Assembly: GCA_964600075.1 (NCBI GenBank)
Contig: CAZRIE010000138.1
Location: 1 to 10,394 of the forward strand
DNA from: CAZRIE01 sp964600075
GTDB taxonomy: Bacteria; Bacteroidota; Bacteroidia; Flavobacteriales; Flavobacteriaceae
DNA length: 10,394 nt
Direction of reading: 5' to 3'
Position 1 is the stretch's first letter; each line of letters opens with the position of its first letter. Both the position numbers and the translations under genes were made by a program. Below are positions 1 through 6,357 of the stretch, piece by piece. Below the pieces are notes generated by a model. The model searched no databases, was not told the origin of the DNA, and worked only from the letters and a program-made list of their open reading frames with translations.

Positions 1-52
<52 letters not shown>

Positions 53-137
53 ATGGGTGTTTTTCTCACTTGTTTTGCAACTTCGGAGCATAAATTCCGA
101 CGAGAAAATCGAAAGCGCTATTTGCGCTAACGGGCGA

Positions 138-168
138 CAAATATACAACGTATTTTTAGTATTTTCAA
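138..168 (-). promoter_or_regulatory. Probable Bacteroidetes-type promoter of the initiator tRNA
   Basis: On the minus strand there is a TATATTTG box at 145-138, matching the Bacteroidetes -7 consensus TAnnTTTG. A TTG lies 20 nt upstream (168-166), within the spacing usual for the -33 element. The predicted start is near 131, which gives the tRNA a leader of about 78 nt. The leader contains an AGCGC-AAAT-AGCGC segment just after the start and a TCGGA/TCCGA mini-hairpin. This is the best two-element promoter match I found in the window. Confidence 0.6.
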
Positions 169-208
169 GACTTGTGTTGATAATCTTTTTTAAACCAGCA
201 GTAAGAAA

Positions 209-239
209 AAAAGCCTAAAAGGCATACCTTCGGGCTTTT
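209..239. terminator. Terminator-like hairpin just upstream of the symporter start
   Basis: AAAAGCC (209-215) pairs with GGCTTTT (233-239), and inside it AAGG (219-222) pairs with CCTT (227-230) around a CATA loop. A small internal loop (TAA/CG) separates the two stems. On the minus strand the stem runs into a T-rich tract (complement of A206-A212), so it most resembles a minus-strand intrinsic terminator. On the plus strand the T-run is part of the stem. It ends only 8 nt before the ATG at 248. It could therefore be a bidirectional terminator, an attenuator, or a structure affecting symporter translation. No gene visible here clearly needs it as a terminator. Confidence 0.45.
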
Positions 240-247
240 ACTTATCT

Positions 248-1612
248 ATGGACGTAATTAATGATTTTCTGGTCAATGCCAATAGTATAGCAAATTGGCC
301 AATGTTCTTGTTGTTAATTGGTGGCGGACTTTTCTTGGTTTTTTACTCTAAATTTCTACCCTATCGTTTTTTCGGTCACGCAATTGCTATTACGAGAGGT
401 AAATACGATGATAAAAATGCCAAAGGTGATGTGACTTCATTTCAAGCACTTTCGGCTGCGGTGGCAGCTACTGTAGGCTTGGGAAATATTTCTGGGGTTG
501 CCATCGCTATTCACGACGGTGGTCCTGGTGTTATTTTTTGGATTTGGGTCACAGCCTTAATAGGTATGTGTATTAAATTCTATTCCTGTAGTTTATCGAT
601 CATGTATCGCGGCACTGATTCTGAGGGCAAACTTCAAGGAGGCCCTATGTATTATATCACAAAGGGCTTAGGCGAAAAGGCTAGACCACTTGCTACTTTC
701 TTTGCGGTCTGCGGCCTGTTCGGTTTTTTGGGGGTATTTACCGCCAATCAGTTTACAGAAACCTTTATGAGCGTAGTAGAACCATCTACTAACATTGTCG
801 AAATGAGTGAGCAGAATTGGAAACTTACCGTTGGAATCGTACTTGCAGTTATTACTTCTTTTGTGATTTTTGGTGGTTTGACTAAAATAGCGAAAGTTGC
901 TTCGGCAATTGTCCCGTTTATGGTGGCTGTTTATTTGATTGCCGTAATTGCCGTTATGTTCATGAATGCGTCGCAAGTTCTTCCGGCCTTGAAAATGATA
1001 ATTACCGAAGCTTGGAATTTTAATACCATTGTGACCGGTGGTTTTTGGGGTCTAGTTATTATCGGTGTAAAAAGGGCCATGTTTTCTAACGAAGCGGGTT
1101 TAGGTAGCGCGCCGATGTATCATGGGCAATCAAAAACTGACAATCCTATAAAAGAAGGTTTAGTGGCTAGTTTAGGGCCATTTATTGATACTATTATGGT
1201 GTGTACATTTACCGCAATAGTAATTATTTTAAGTGGTGCATATCTTGAAGATTCAAGCGGAATCGTAATGACTTTATCGGCATTTGAAAAAACATTGTTT
1301 GGCTTTGGTGATGATTTATTAATGATTATTGTTACGGCTTTTGCCCTGTCGACCCTTTTTACGTATTCTTACTATGGTGTGAAAAGTTTGTCTTTTCTAA
1401 CCAACGCTAAAATAGGAAAGTACTACAATTGGTATTTTGTGATTATGATTGTTTTTGCGGCCGTAGCATCCTTGGAACTGGTTAAAAATTTAATTGATTT
1501 ATCCTACGCTTTAATGGTTATTCCGAATATGATAGCTGTACTTTTACTCGCCCCTAAAGTGAACGCAGCGGCAAAAGAATATTTCAAAAATTTGAAACAT
1601 GGCAGAGCATAA
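248..1612 (+). CDS. Sodium:alanine/amino-acid symporter, AGCS family
   Basis: This 454-residue polytopic inner-membrane protein is predicted to import alanine, glycine or a related amino acid with Na+. The family signature is clear at residues 91-106 (GGPGVIFWIWVTALIG). Other conserved family stretches are TVGLGNISGVAIAI (75-88), GGPMYYI (131-137) and FSNEAGLGSAP (279-289). Hydrophobic segments recur throughout, for example near residues 18-34, 94-116, 194-210, 220-240, 262-275, 310-330, 357-375 and 395-435. The length is usual for the family. The ATG at 248 places the family N-terminus correctly; there is no Shine-Dalgarno sequence, as expected for Bacteroidetes. The last 14 bp overlap the start of era, so the two are probably co-transcribed and translationally coupled. 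Substrate specificity (Ala, Gly or another amino acid) cannot be read from the sequence. Confidence 0.93.
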   Translation: MDVINDFLVNANSIANWPMFLLLIGGGLFLVFYSKFLPYRFFGHAIAITRGKYDDKNAKGDVTSFQALSAAVAATVGLGNISGVAIAIHDGGPGVIFWIWVTALIGMCIKFYSCSLSIMYRGTDSEGKLQGGPMYYITKGLGEKARPLATFFAVCGLFGFLGVFTANQFTETFMSVVEPSTNIVEMSEQNWKLTVGIVLAVITSFVIFGGLTKIAKVASAIVPFMVAVYLIAVIAVMFMNASQVLPALKMIITEAWNFNTIVTGGFWGLVIIGVKRAMFSNEAGLGSAPMYHGQSKTDNPIKEGLVASLGPFIDTIMVCTFTAIVIILSGAYLEDSSGIVMTLSAFEKTLFGFGDDLLMIIVTAFALSTLFTYSYYGVKSLSFLTNAKIGKYYNWYFVIMIVFAAVASLELVKNLIDLSYALMVIPNMIAVLLLAPKVNAAAKEYFKNLKHGRA

Positions 1613-2483
1613 AGCAGGATTTGTAAATATTATTGGAAACCCCAATGTGGGTAAATCTACATTGATGAATGCTTTTGTGGGCGAGAAACTTTCCATTATA
1701 ACCTCTAAAGCACAGACTACAAGACATCGTATTTTAGGTATTGTTAATGGGGATGATTTTCAGGTCATTCTTTCCGATACCCCGGGAATCATAAAACCCG
1801 CTTACGAATTACAGGCCTCGATGATGAATTTTGTAAAATCTGCCTTTGAAGATGCCGATGTTTTGCTCTACATGGTTGAGATTGGAGAGAAAGCCCTAAA
1901 AGACGAAGCCTTTTTTGAAAAAATAAAGAACAGTAAGATTCCGGTTTTACTATTGCTGAACAAGGTAGATACGACAACCCAAGAAATACTTGAAGAGCAG
2001 GTACAATATTGGCAAGAACAATTGCCAACTGTTGAGCTGCACCCCATTTCGGCATTATCGAATTTCAATGTGAAGAACGTTTTTGAACGCATATTAGAAT
2101 TGCTTCCCGAGGCGCATCCGTACTATCCCAAAGATCAGCTGACCGATAGGCCCGAGCGCTTTTTTGTCAATGAGACCATTCGTGAAAAAATCCTAATCCA
2201 TTATAAAAAAGAGATTCCATATTCCGTTGAAATCGATACGGAAGAGTTTTTCGAAGATGAAGATATTATACGTATGCGGTCGGTAATTATGGTCGAGCGT
2301 GACTCACAGAAAGGTATCATCATAGGGCACAAAGGAAGCGCCCTGAAGCGAGTAGGGGTTGAGTCGCGAAAAGACTTAGAAAAGTTCTTCGGAAAACAAG
2401 TGCATATTGAACTCTATGTCAAGGTCAACAAAAACTGGCGTAGCGATTCACGACAGTTGAAGCGATTTGGGTACAATGGGTAG
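1599..2483 (+). CDS. era: GTPase Era, ribosome small-subunit assembly factor
   Basis: Era is a cytoplasmic GTPase that binds the 3' end of 16S rRNA during 30S maturation. The 294-residue product has the full G-domain: G1 GNPNVGKS (13-20), a switch region with TT at 40-41, G3 DTPG (60-63), G4 NKVD (121-124) and G5 SAL (151-153). The C-terminal KH RNA-binding domain follows, with its GxxG loop in IIGHKGSALKRVG (241-253). Length and domain order are normal for Era, and no key residue is missing. The start ATG lies inside the end of the symporter gene (14-bp overlap), and the second residues (AEHKAGFVNIIG) align with the usual Era N-terminus. It has no separate promoter visible, so it probably depends on the transcript of the symporter gene or on a promoter inside that gene. 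Confidence 0.98.
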   Translation: MAEHKAGFVNIIGNPNVGKSTLMNAFVGEKLSIITSKAQTTRHRILGIVNGDDFQVILSDTPGIIKPAYELQASMMNFVKSAFEDADVLLYMVEIGEKALKDEAFFEKIKNSKIPVLLLLNKVDTTTQEILEEQVQYWQEQLPTVELHPISALSNFNVKNVFERILELLPEAHPYYPKDQLTDRPERFFVNETIREKILIHYKKEIPYSVEIDTEEFFEDEDIIRMRSVIMVERDSQKGIIIGHKGSALKRVGVESRKDLEKFFGKQVHIELYVKVNKNWRSDSRQLKRFGYNG

Positions 2484-2564
2484 GTCAGTGAGCGGTAAGC
2501 AGTTGCAGTAGACATTCGAAAATCGAAATACAAACACATAATTCAAATAGGCCTTGTGGGGTGT

Positions 2565-2610
2565 TCAAGGTTCAATCTACGCTATACTTACTTTGAACTT
2601 TGAGTTTTTT
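2565..2610 (+). terminator. Candidate intrinsic terminator after era
   Basis: TCAAGGTTCAA (2565-2575) pairs with TTGAACTTTGA (2593-2603) over 11 positions, with one G:T wobble and a 17-nt loop. A run of six T follows at 2605-2610. The stem is AT-rich and the loop is long, so efficiency is uncertain. The hairpin is 80 bp past the era stop and is the only U-tract hairpin I see there. Its arms resemble an inverted repeat found after der. Confidence 0.5.
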
Positions 2611-2682
2611 AGATCCCCAAAGCTCATCTCGAAACCGAGGCCCCACCTTAATACTTTATCTCTTTTTATTTTTTAACTTCTA

Positions 2683-2744
2683 TCACCCGTCACCCGTCAC
2701 CCGTCACCCGTCACCCGTCACCCGTCACCCGTCACCCGTCACCC
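2683..2744 (+). repeat. Tandem heptamer array (TCACCCG)n, left part
   Basis: There are eight perfect head-to-tail copies of the 7-bp unit TCACCCG plus a partial ninth (TCACCC), running without a mismatch into the assembly gap. It lies between era and der. Seven is not a multiple of three, so reading through it in any frame yields a seven-residue peptide periodicity. That reading is not evidence of coding. There is no spacer between units, so it is not a CRISPR array. Confidence 0.97.
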
Positions 2745-2844
2745 NNNNNNNNNNNNNNNNNNNNNNNNNNNNNNNNNNNNNNNNNNNNNNNNNNNNNNNN
2801 NNNNNNNNNNNNNNNNNNNNNNNNNNNNNNNNNNNNNNNNNNNN
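2745..2844. other. Assembly gap of exactly 100 N inside the heptamer array
   Basis: One hundred consecutive N are bracketed on both sides by the same TCACCCG array. The round number suggests a placeholder of unknown true length. The tandem array most likely stopped the assembler, so the real array may be shorter or much longer than it appears. Confidence 0.97.
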
Positions 2845-2899
2845 TCACCCGTCACCCGTCACCCGTCACCCGTCACCCGTCACCCGTCACCCGTCACCC
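2845..2899 (+). repeat. Tandem heptamer array (TCACCCG)n, right part
   Basis: Seven perfect copies of TCACCCG plus a partial copy continue on the right side of the gap. They decay into TCACCCA-GCACCGA at 2894-2907, as if the array edge carries mutated units. The unit and strand are the same as on the left side, so this is one array. Confidence 0.96.
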
Positions 2900-2902
2900 A
2901 GC

Positions 2903-2949
2903 ACCGAACTAAACTCACAAACTCATAAACTTCTAAACTAATAAACCCT
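2903..2949 (+). repeat. Degenerate 8-bp tandem repeat, consensus AAACTnnT
   Basis: Directly after the heptamer array come AAACTCAC (2911-2918), AAACTCAT (2919-2926), AAACTTCT (2927-2934) and AAACTAAT (2935-2942). A decayed AAACCCT follows at 2943-2949 and a possible ACCGAACT precedes at 2903-2910. The register is exactly 8 bp. The repeat ends on the presumed der -7 box, so it forms the immediate upstream region of that promoter. Confidence 0.7.
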
Positions 2950-2956
2950 ATTTTTG
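2949..2956 (+). promoter_or_regulatory. Probable -7 box of the der promoter
   Basis: TATTTTTG, followed by CG, matches the Bacteroidetes -7 consensus TAnnTTTG. It would start transcription near 2961-2963, about 11-13 nt before the der ATG at 2974, which is a short leader. No TTG is seen at the expected -33 distance, because that position falls in the AAACTnnT octamers. The call rests on the -7 box and position only. Confidence 0.45.
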
Positions 2957-2973
2957 CGCAAAATTTAGAACGT

Positions 2974-4278
2974 ATGAGCGCCATTGTAGCCATTGTGGGA
3001 AGGCCGAACGTGGGAAAATCCACTTTTTTCAATCGATTGATCCAACGTCGAGAAGCCATTGTAGATGCTGTTAGTGGGGTTACGCGTGATCGCCACTACG
3101 GAAAAAGTGATTGGAGCGGTAAGGAATTTTCGATTATCGATACCGGGGGTTATGTTCAAGGCAGTGATGATATTTTTGAACAGGAAATCGACAAGCAAGT
3201 AGAATTGGCTATCGATGAAGCTGATGCCATTATTTTTATGGTCGATGTAGAGACTGGCGTTACGGGAATGGATGAAGATGTCGCCAAGCTTTTGCGAAGG
3301 GTAAACAAGCCTGTTTTTTTGGCGATTAATAAAGTCGATAATGCCAAACGCGCTGAAAATGCGGTCGAATTTTATGCGTTGGGATTAGGCGAATATTTCA
3401 CCCTCTCAAGTATTAATGGTAGTGGTACAGGTGAACTTTTGGATGCCTTGATTGAAGTGCTTCCAGAAAATGAAAAGGTAGAAGGTGAATTACCCAGATT
3501 TGCAGTGGTCGGAAGACCCAATGCCGGAAAATCCTCATTTATTAATGCGCTTATTGGAGAAGATCGTTATATCGTTACCGACATTGCAGGTACTACCCGT
3601 GATAGTATCGATACCAAATACAATCGTTTCGGGTTTGAATTCAATTTAGTCGATACCGCTGGTATACGAAGAAAGGCCAAGGTCAAAGAAGACCTTGAAT
3701 TCTACTCTGTAATGCGCTCGGTACGTGCAATTGAACACTGTGATGTCTGTTTGGTGGTGCTCGATGCTACTAGGGGCTTTGATGGTCAAGTGTCCAATAT
3801 TTTCTGGTTGGCACAACGCAACAATAAGGGTATTGTAATTCTTGTAAATAAATGGGATTTGATCGAAGATAAAGAGACTAACACCATGAAAGAGTATACC
3901 CAGCGTATTAAACAAGCGATGGAGCCTTTTGTAGATGTACCTATTCTCTTTATGTCCGCATTGACAAAGCAACGTATCTTCAAGGCTATCGAAACTGCGG
4001 TCGAGGTCTATAAAAACCGCTCGAAAAAAATCAAGACCCGCAAGCTGAACGATGTGATGTTACCAATTATTGAGCGAACGCCTCCTCCTGCATATAAGGA
4101 TAAATACGTAAAAATTAAATATATAACTCAACTACCAACGGGGTATCCGCAGTTTGCATTTTTCTGCAACCTGCCCCAATATGTGCGTGAACCCTACAAG
4201 CGTTTTTTAGAGAATAAATTGCGCGAAAACTTCGAGTTTACAGGAGTACCTGTTACTATTTATATGCGGAAGAAGTAA
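2974..4278 (+). CDS. der: GTPase Der (EngA), tandem-GTPase 50S ribosome assembly factor
   Basis: Der is an essential cytoplasmic GTPase with two G domains that acts in late assembly of the large ribosomal subunit. The 434-residue product shows both domains intact. The first has GRPNVGKS (9-16), DTGG (56-59) and NKVD (119-122). The second has GRPNAGKS (180-187), DTAG (227-230) and NKWD (292-295). The C-terminal KH-like domain covers about 350-434, with the family-typical RTPPPAYKDKY stretch near 368-378. Length and order match the family. The ATG at 2974 puts the first P-loop at the usual distance from the N-terminus. The gene is separated from era by 490 bp of repeats and a gap, and has its own probable promoter, so it is likely a separate unit. 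It converges on the minus-strand TPM operon. Confidence 0.98.
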   Translation: MSAIVAIVGRPNVGKSTFFNRLIQRREAIVDAVSGVTRDRHYGKSDWSGKEFSIIDTGGYVQGSDDIFEQEIDKQVELAIDEADAIIFMVDVETGVTGMDEDVAKLLRRVNKPVFLAINKVDNAKRAENAVEFYALGLGEYFTLSSINGSGTGELLDALIEVLPENEKVEGELPRFAVVGRPNAGKSSFINALIGEDRYIVTDIAGTTRDSIDTKYNRFGFEFNLVDTAGIRRKAKVKEDLEFYSVMRSVRAIEHCDVCLVVLDATRGFDGQVSNIFWLAQRNNKGIVILVNKWDLIEDKETNTMKEYTQRIKQAMEPFVDVPILFMSALTKQRIFKAIETAVEVYKNRSKKIKTRKLNDVMLPIIERTPPPAYKDKYVKIKYITQLPTGYPQFAFFCNLPQYVREPYKRFLENKLRENFEFTGVPVTIYMRKK

Positions 4279-4288
4279 AAGTAGTAGG

Positions 4289-4320
4289 TAGCTGCAGTGG
4301 TAGTATTCGCAGCTATTTTC
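4289..4320 (+). terminator. Candidate terminator hairpin after der
   Basis: TAGCTGC (4289-4295) pairs perfectly with GCAGCTA (4309-4315) around a 13-nt loop, followed by TTTTC. It begins 10 bp after the der stop. The T tract is short, so this is a moderate candidate. On the opposite strand the hairpin is followed by a weaker T-rich stretch and might also act on transcripts arriving from the TPM genes. Confidence 0.5.
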
Positions 4321-4347
4321 TCGCGTAACCTCGTTGAAATGGGTTGT

Positions 4348-4386
4348 GTTCAAGTTTTATTTGAAGCTATTTTTTTGAACTTGAAC
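4348..4386. repeat. Inverted repeat between convergent der and the TPM operon
   Basis: GTTCAAGTT (4348-4356) and AACTTGAAC (4378-4386) form a perfect 9-bp inverted repeat with a 21-nt spacer. Extra TTGAACTT copies follow (4393-4400), so the right side is a short hexamer-like run of CTTGAA units. No clear T tract follows the stem on either strand. It may help terminate both convergent units by structure alone, or it may simply be a repeat. The arms resemble those of the hairpin after era. Confidence 0.5.
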
Positions 4387-4403
4387 TTGCGCTTGAACTT
4401 TTC

Positions 4404-4438
4404 ATCCTTCGCACTTCATAAATCAAACCTCGTACTTC
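4404..4438 (+). repeat. Possible degenerate 7-bp repeat
   Basis: Five consecutive heptamers, ATCCTTC, GCACTTC, ATAAATC, AAACCTC and GTACTTC, all end in TC. The similarity is weak and could be chance in 35 bp. It is listed because other short-period repeats lie in the same kind of intergenic position. Confidence 0.25.
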
Positions 4439-4442
4439 AGAA

Positions 4443-5243
4443 TTACCATCCCCCAGAAGAACCGCCACCTCCAAAGCCTCCACCTCCAAAGCCTCCGCCT
4501 CCAAAGCCTCCGCCTCCGAAGCCACCGCCGGAGCTTCCTCCACCAAATCCACCAGAACCGCCACTACGGCCCATGTTACTGAGAATGATCATATCCCAAA
4601 TACCTAATCCGCCAGAGCGTTTTCCGCCATTGCGACCACCACCTTTCTTATTTCGATTGGATAGAATGATAAGAATGATAAAGAAGATAAGAATAGGAAG
4701 AAACGAACCTAAAGGAGAGCCACCGCCGTCATCGAATGAACGTTCTTCTTTAAATTCGCCGTTGAGTGCTTGAAAGATGGCATCGGCACCATCGTTGAGC
4801 CCACCATAATAGTTGTCTTGTTTGAACTGCGGTACGACTACATTATCGATAATCCGACGTGATAGTGCATCAGTAAGATTTCCTTCGGCCCCATAGCCCG
4901 TATTGATGGCAATTCGCCTATCGTCCCTGGCCAATAAAACCAAAATACCATTGTCTTTTCCGGCTTGTCCGATACCCCATTTTTGCCCCCATTGCGCACC
5001 GAGAAAATTGATGTTTTCGCCTTCCGTAGAACTGATTATGGCAACTACGATTTGGGTAGAAGTACTATCTGAATAACGGATGAGTTTTTGCTCCAAAGCT
5101 TTTTCTTGGCCTGTAGAGAGCAAATCGATGTAATCGTAAACACTGGTCTGTTTCGAAGGTTTTTCAGGAATTTCGAACTGTGCCTGTACGAAGCCGAAAC
5201 AACACAGAAAAACGATAAGTACACTACCCTTTAGATACTTCAT
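4443..5243 (-). CDS. Exported, membrane-anchored TPM-domain protein with glycine-rich tail (YgcG-like)
   Basis: The start is taken as the ATG at 5243 (266 residues); a GTG one codon upstream is less likely. Residues 1-21 form a signal peptide (hydrophobic SVLIVFLCCFGFVQA, then Q). A TPM domain (formerly DUF477) spans about 30-160 and includes the conserved GKDNGILVLLARDDRR and NTGYGAEGNLTD segments. A membrane helix follows at about 179-195 (LGSFLPILIFFIILIIL), then a basic segment and a Gly/Phe/Ser tail with FGGGG units ending in SSGGW. This signal-TPM-helix-Gly tail layout is usual for the family, and should place the TPM domain outside the inner membrane. TPM proteins have been linked to phosphatase activity and metal binding in some members, but the function here is unknown. 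The gene overlaps the end of the preceding TPM gene by 20 bp. Confidence 0.9.
   Translation of the reverse strand: MKYLKGSVLIVFLCCFGFVQAQFEIPEKPSKQTSVYDYIDLLSTGQEKALEQKLIRYSDSTSTQIVVAIISSTEGENINFLGAQWGQKWGIGQAGKDNGILVLLARDDRRIAINTGYGAEGNLTDALSRRIIDNVVVPQFKQDNYYGGLNDGADAIFQALNGEFKEERSFDDGGGSPLGSFLPILIFFIILIILSNRNKKGGGRNGGKRSGGLGIWDMIILSNMGRSGGSGGFGGGSSGGGFGGGGFGGGGFGGGGFGGGGSSGGW
4462..4521 (-). repeat. Coding 15-bp tandem repeat encoding the FGGGG tail
   Basis: Four adjacent 15-bp units, consensus on the plus strand CC[GT]CC[AG]CCTCC[AG]AAG, encode the repeated Phe-Gly4 of the TPM protein's C-terminus. They differ by only one to three bases. Loss or gain of a unit would keep the frame, so tail length could vary between strains. 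Confidence 0.85.
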
Positions 5244-5661
5244 CACTCAGTTCGTTTTTATCACCCTGTTGCCATGGAAAATGGACTTCCAGTTCCCTTC
5301 CGGCTTCCAAAATACCATCGATGATACCTTGTTTGAAATCACTTTTTTTGAATTGTACTTGAATGGCGTTTCTTGTAGAATCCCAAAAATCATTGGGTAC
5401 TACGTTATCTATACCACGATCTCCGCAGATGGCGAACTTCTTGTCGTTAACGGCGACATAGATCAGCACGCCGTTTTCCTCCTTGGTATTGTCCATTTTT
5501 AGCACGTAGAAGACTTCTTTAGCCCTTTCCATTGCGTCTAATCGGGTGTGTGCCTCAATATGTACGCGAATTTCGCCTGAAGTATTTTTCTCGGCTGTTA
5601 AGATGGCCTTGACAATCTCCTGCTCTTCTTCTGCCGTTAGAAATGCTTCGACCTTTGACAT
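5224..5661 (-). CDS. Soluble TPM-domain protein
   Basis: The start is set at the ATG at 5661, one base after the lemA stop (TAACATG), giving 145 residues. A TTG five codons upstream would overlap lemA and is less likely. There is no signal peptide or membrane helix, so the protein is predicted to be cytoplasmic. The single TPM domain covers most of the chain, with GEIRVHIE (29-36), the ENGVLIYVAVNDKKFAICGD strand region (62-81) and the family-typical GDRGID (80-85). The size and layout match the stand-alone TPM proteins of marine flavobacteria, such as BA42 of Bizionia argentinensis as I recall it, whose biochemical role is not settled. It is tightly coupled to lemA upstream and to the membrane TPM gene downstream. 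Confidence 0.88.
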   Translation of the reverse strand: MSKVEAFLTAEEEQEIVKAILTAEKNTSGEIRVHIEAHTRLDAMERAKEVFYVLKMDNTKEENGVLIYVAVNDKKFAICGDRGIDNVVPNDFWDSTRNAIQVQFKKSDFKQGIIDGILEAGRELEVHFPWQQGDKNELSDEVSKG

Positions 5662-5662
5662 G

Positions 5663-6262
5663 TTATTTGAAGTCAAAGTCTACATCGGGCGCATTTTCTG
5701 AACCTGCATCGGCCTTGTAACGCGCCATTTCATCAAAACCGAAGAGACCCGCCAAAAGTTTGCCTGGAAATTTCGTCGTATGTACATCATAAATGTTTAC
5801 CGCTTGATTATAACGATTTCTTTCTACATTGATACGGTTCTCCGTGCCTTCTAGTTGCGATTGCAGTTCAAGAAAGTTTTGGTTGGCCTTAAGCTCCGGG
5901 TAGCGCTCTACAACGACCATTAATTTACTAAGTGCTCCTGTGAGACCGCTTTGGGCCTGTTGAAAAGCCGCCATATTATCGGCAGTTAGATTGCTGGCAT
6001 CGATATTCGTTGCGGTTGCCTTTGCGCGGGCTTCGATAACATCGGTCAACGTGCCACGTTCGAAATCGGCCGCGCCCTGTACTGTTTTTACCAAGTTACC
6101 TATAAGGTCATTTCTTCTTTGGTAAGCACTTTCAACGTTTGACCACGCCGTTTTAGCATCGGCTTCAAATTCTACGGCCGTGTTGTTAAAATCGACCGCC
6201 CATTGATAAAGGCCAAATGCGATGACCCCAAGTACGATAAGTACGATTAATCCTTTCTTCAT
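5663..6262 (-). CDS. LemA family protein
   Basis: This 199-residue protein has an N-terminal membrane helix at about 4-21 (GLIVLIVLGVIAFGLYQW) with a short N-terminal segment before it; most of the chain is a predicted helical bundle. LemA hallmarks are WSNVESAYQRRNDLI (40-54), ERYPELKANQNF (119-130) and ENRINVERNRYNQAVNIYD (141-159). The family is widespread but its molecular role is unclear. It often neighbours TPM-domain genes or the protease gene htpX, which suggests an envelope-related job. The ATG at 6262 is preceded by an A-rich leader and gives a normal LemA start. It begins 92 bp after merR and is followed directly by the soluble TPM gene, forming a lemA-TPM-TPM unit. Confidence 0.94.
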   Translation of the reverse strand: MKKGLIVLIVLGVIAFGLYQWAVDFNNTAVEFEADAKTAWSNVESAYQRRNDLIGNLVKTVQGAADFERGTLTDVIEARAKATATNIDASNLTADNMAAFQQAQSGLTGALSKLMVVVERYPELKANQNFLELQSQLEGTENRINVERNRYNQAVNIYDVHTTKFPGKLLAGLFGFDEMARYKADAGSENAPDVDFDFK

Positions 6263-6323
6263 TTTTAGTGTATTAGGTTATATAGTAATTGTGAAGCAGC
6301 TTAGAGCGTGCCATCAGAAACTT

Positions 6324-6357
6324 TGACGTATTAGACAATAAATAGTGCAATACGTTA
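6324..6357. promoter_or_regulatory. Long inverted repeat between merR and lemA, possible operator
   Basis: ACGTATT (6326-6332) and AATACGT (6349-6355) are a perfect 7-bp inverted repeat with a 16-nt spacer. Adding flanking bases gives TGACGTATT against AATACGTTA, 8 of 9 matching. It begins at the merR stop codon and lies 62 bp or more upstream of the lemA start. No T tract follows, so it is unlikely to be a terminator. Its position suits an operator for the adjacent MerR protein or another dimeric factor, but MerR sites are usually more compact. That role is inference. Confidence 0.35.

Noticed and set aside
120..247. Plus-strand promoter for the symporter gene
   Set aside because: I could not find a TAnnTTTG box with a TTG at proper spacing; TAATCTTT at 181-188 is too weak to annotate.
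668..976. Minus-strand open frame inside the symporter gene
   Set aside because: No recognisable domain, and it lies opposite a clear AGCS coding sequence. The same reasoning removes the minus-strand frames opposite era, der and alaS.
2683..2899. CRISPR array
   Set aside because: The units are 7 bp, contiguous and without spacers; there are no cas genes nearby.
2600..2941. Open frame across the heptamer array and gap, giving an HPSPVTR-repeat peptide
   Set aside because: It runs through 100 N, its periodicity is only the 7-bp DNA repeat read in frame, and it has no start context or recognisable domain.
4297..4773. Proline-rich plus-strand open frame
   Set aside because: It is the antisense of the glycine-rich TPM tail (Gly codons read as Pro). 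The minus-strand TPM gene is well supported.
5662..5676. Longer start (TTG at 5676) for the soluble TPM protein
   Set aside because: The ATG at 5661 lies one base after the lemA stop and gives a typical family N-terminus. The TTG would add five residues inside lemA.
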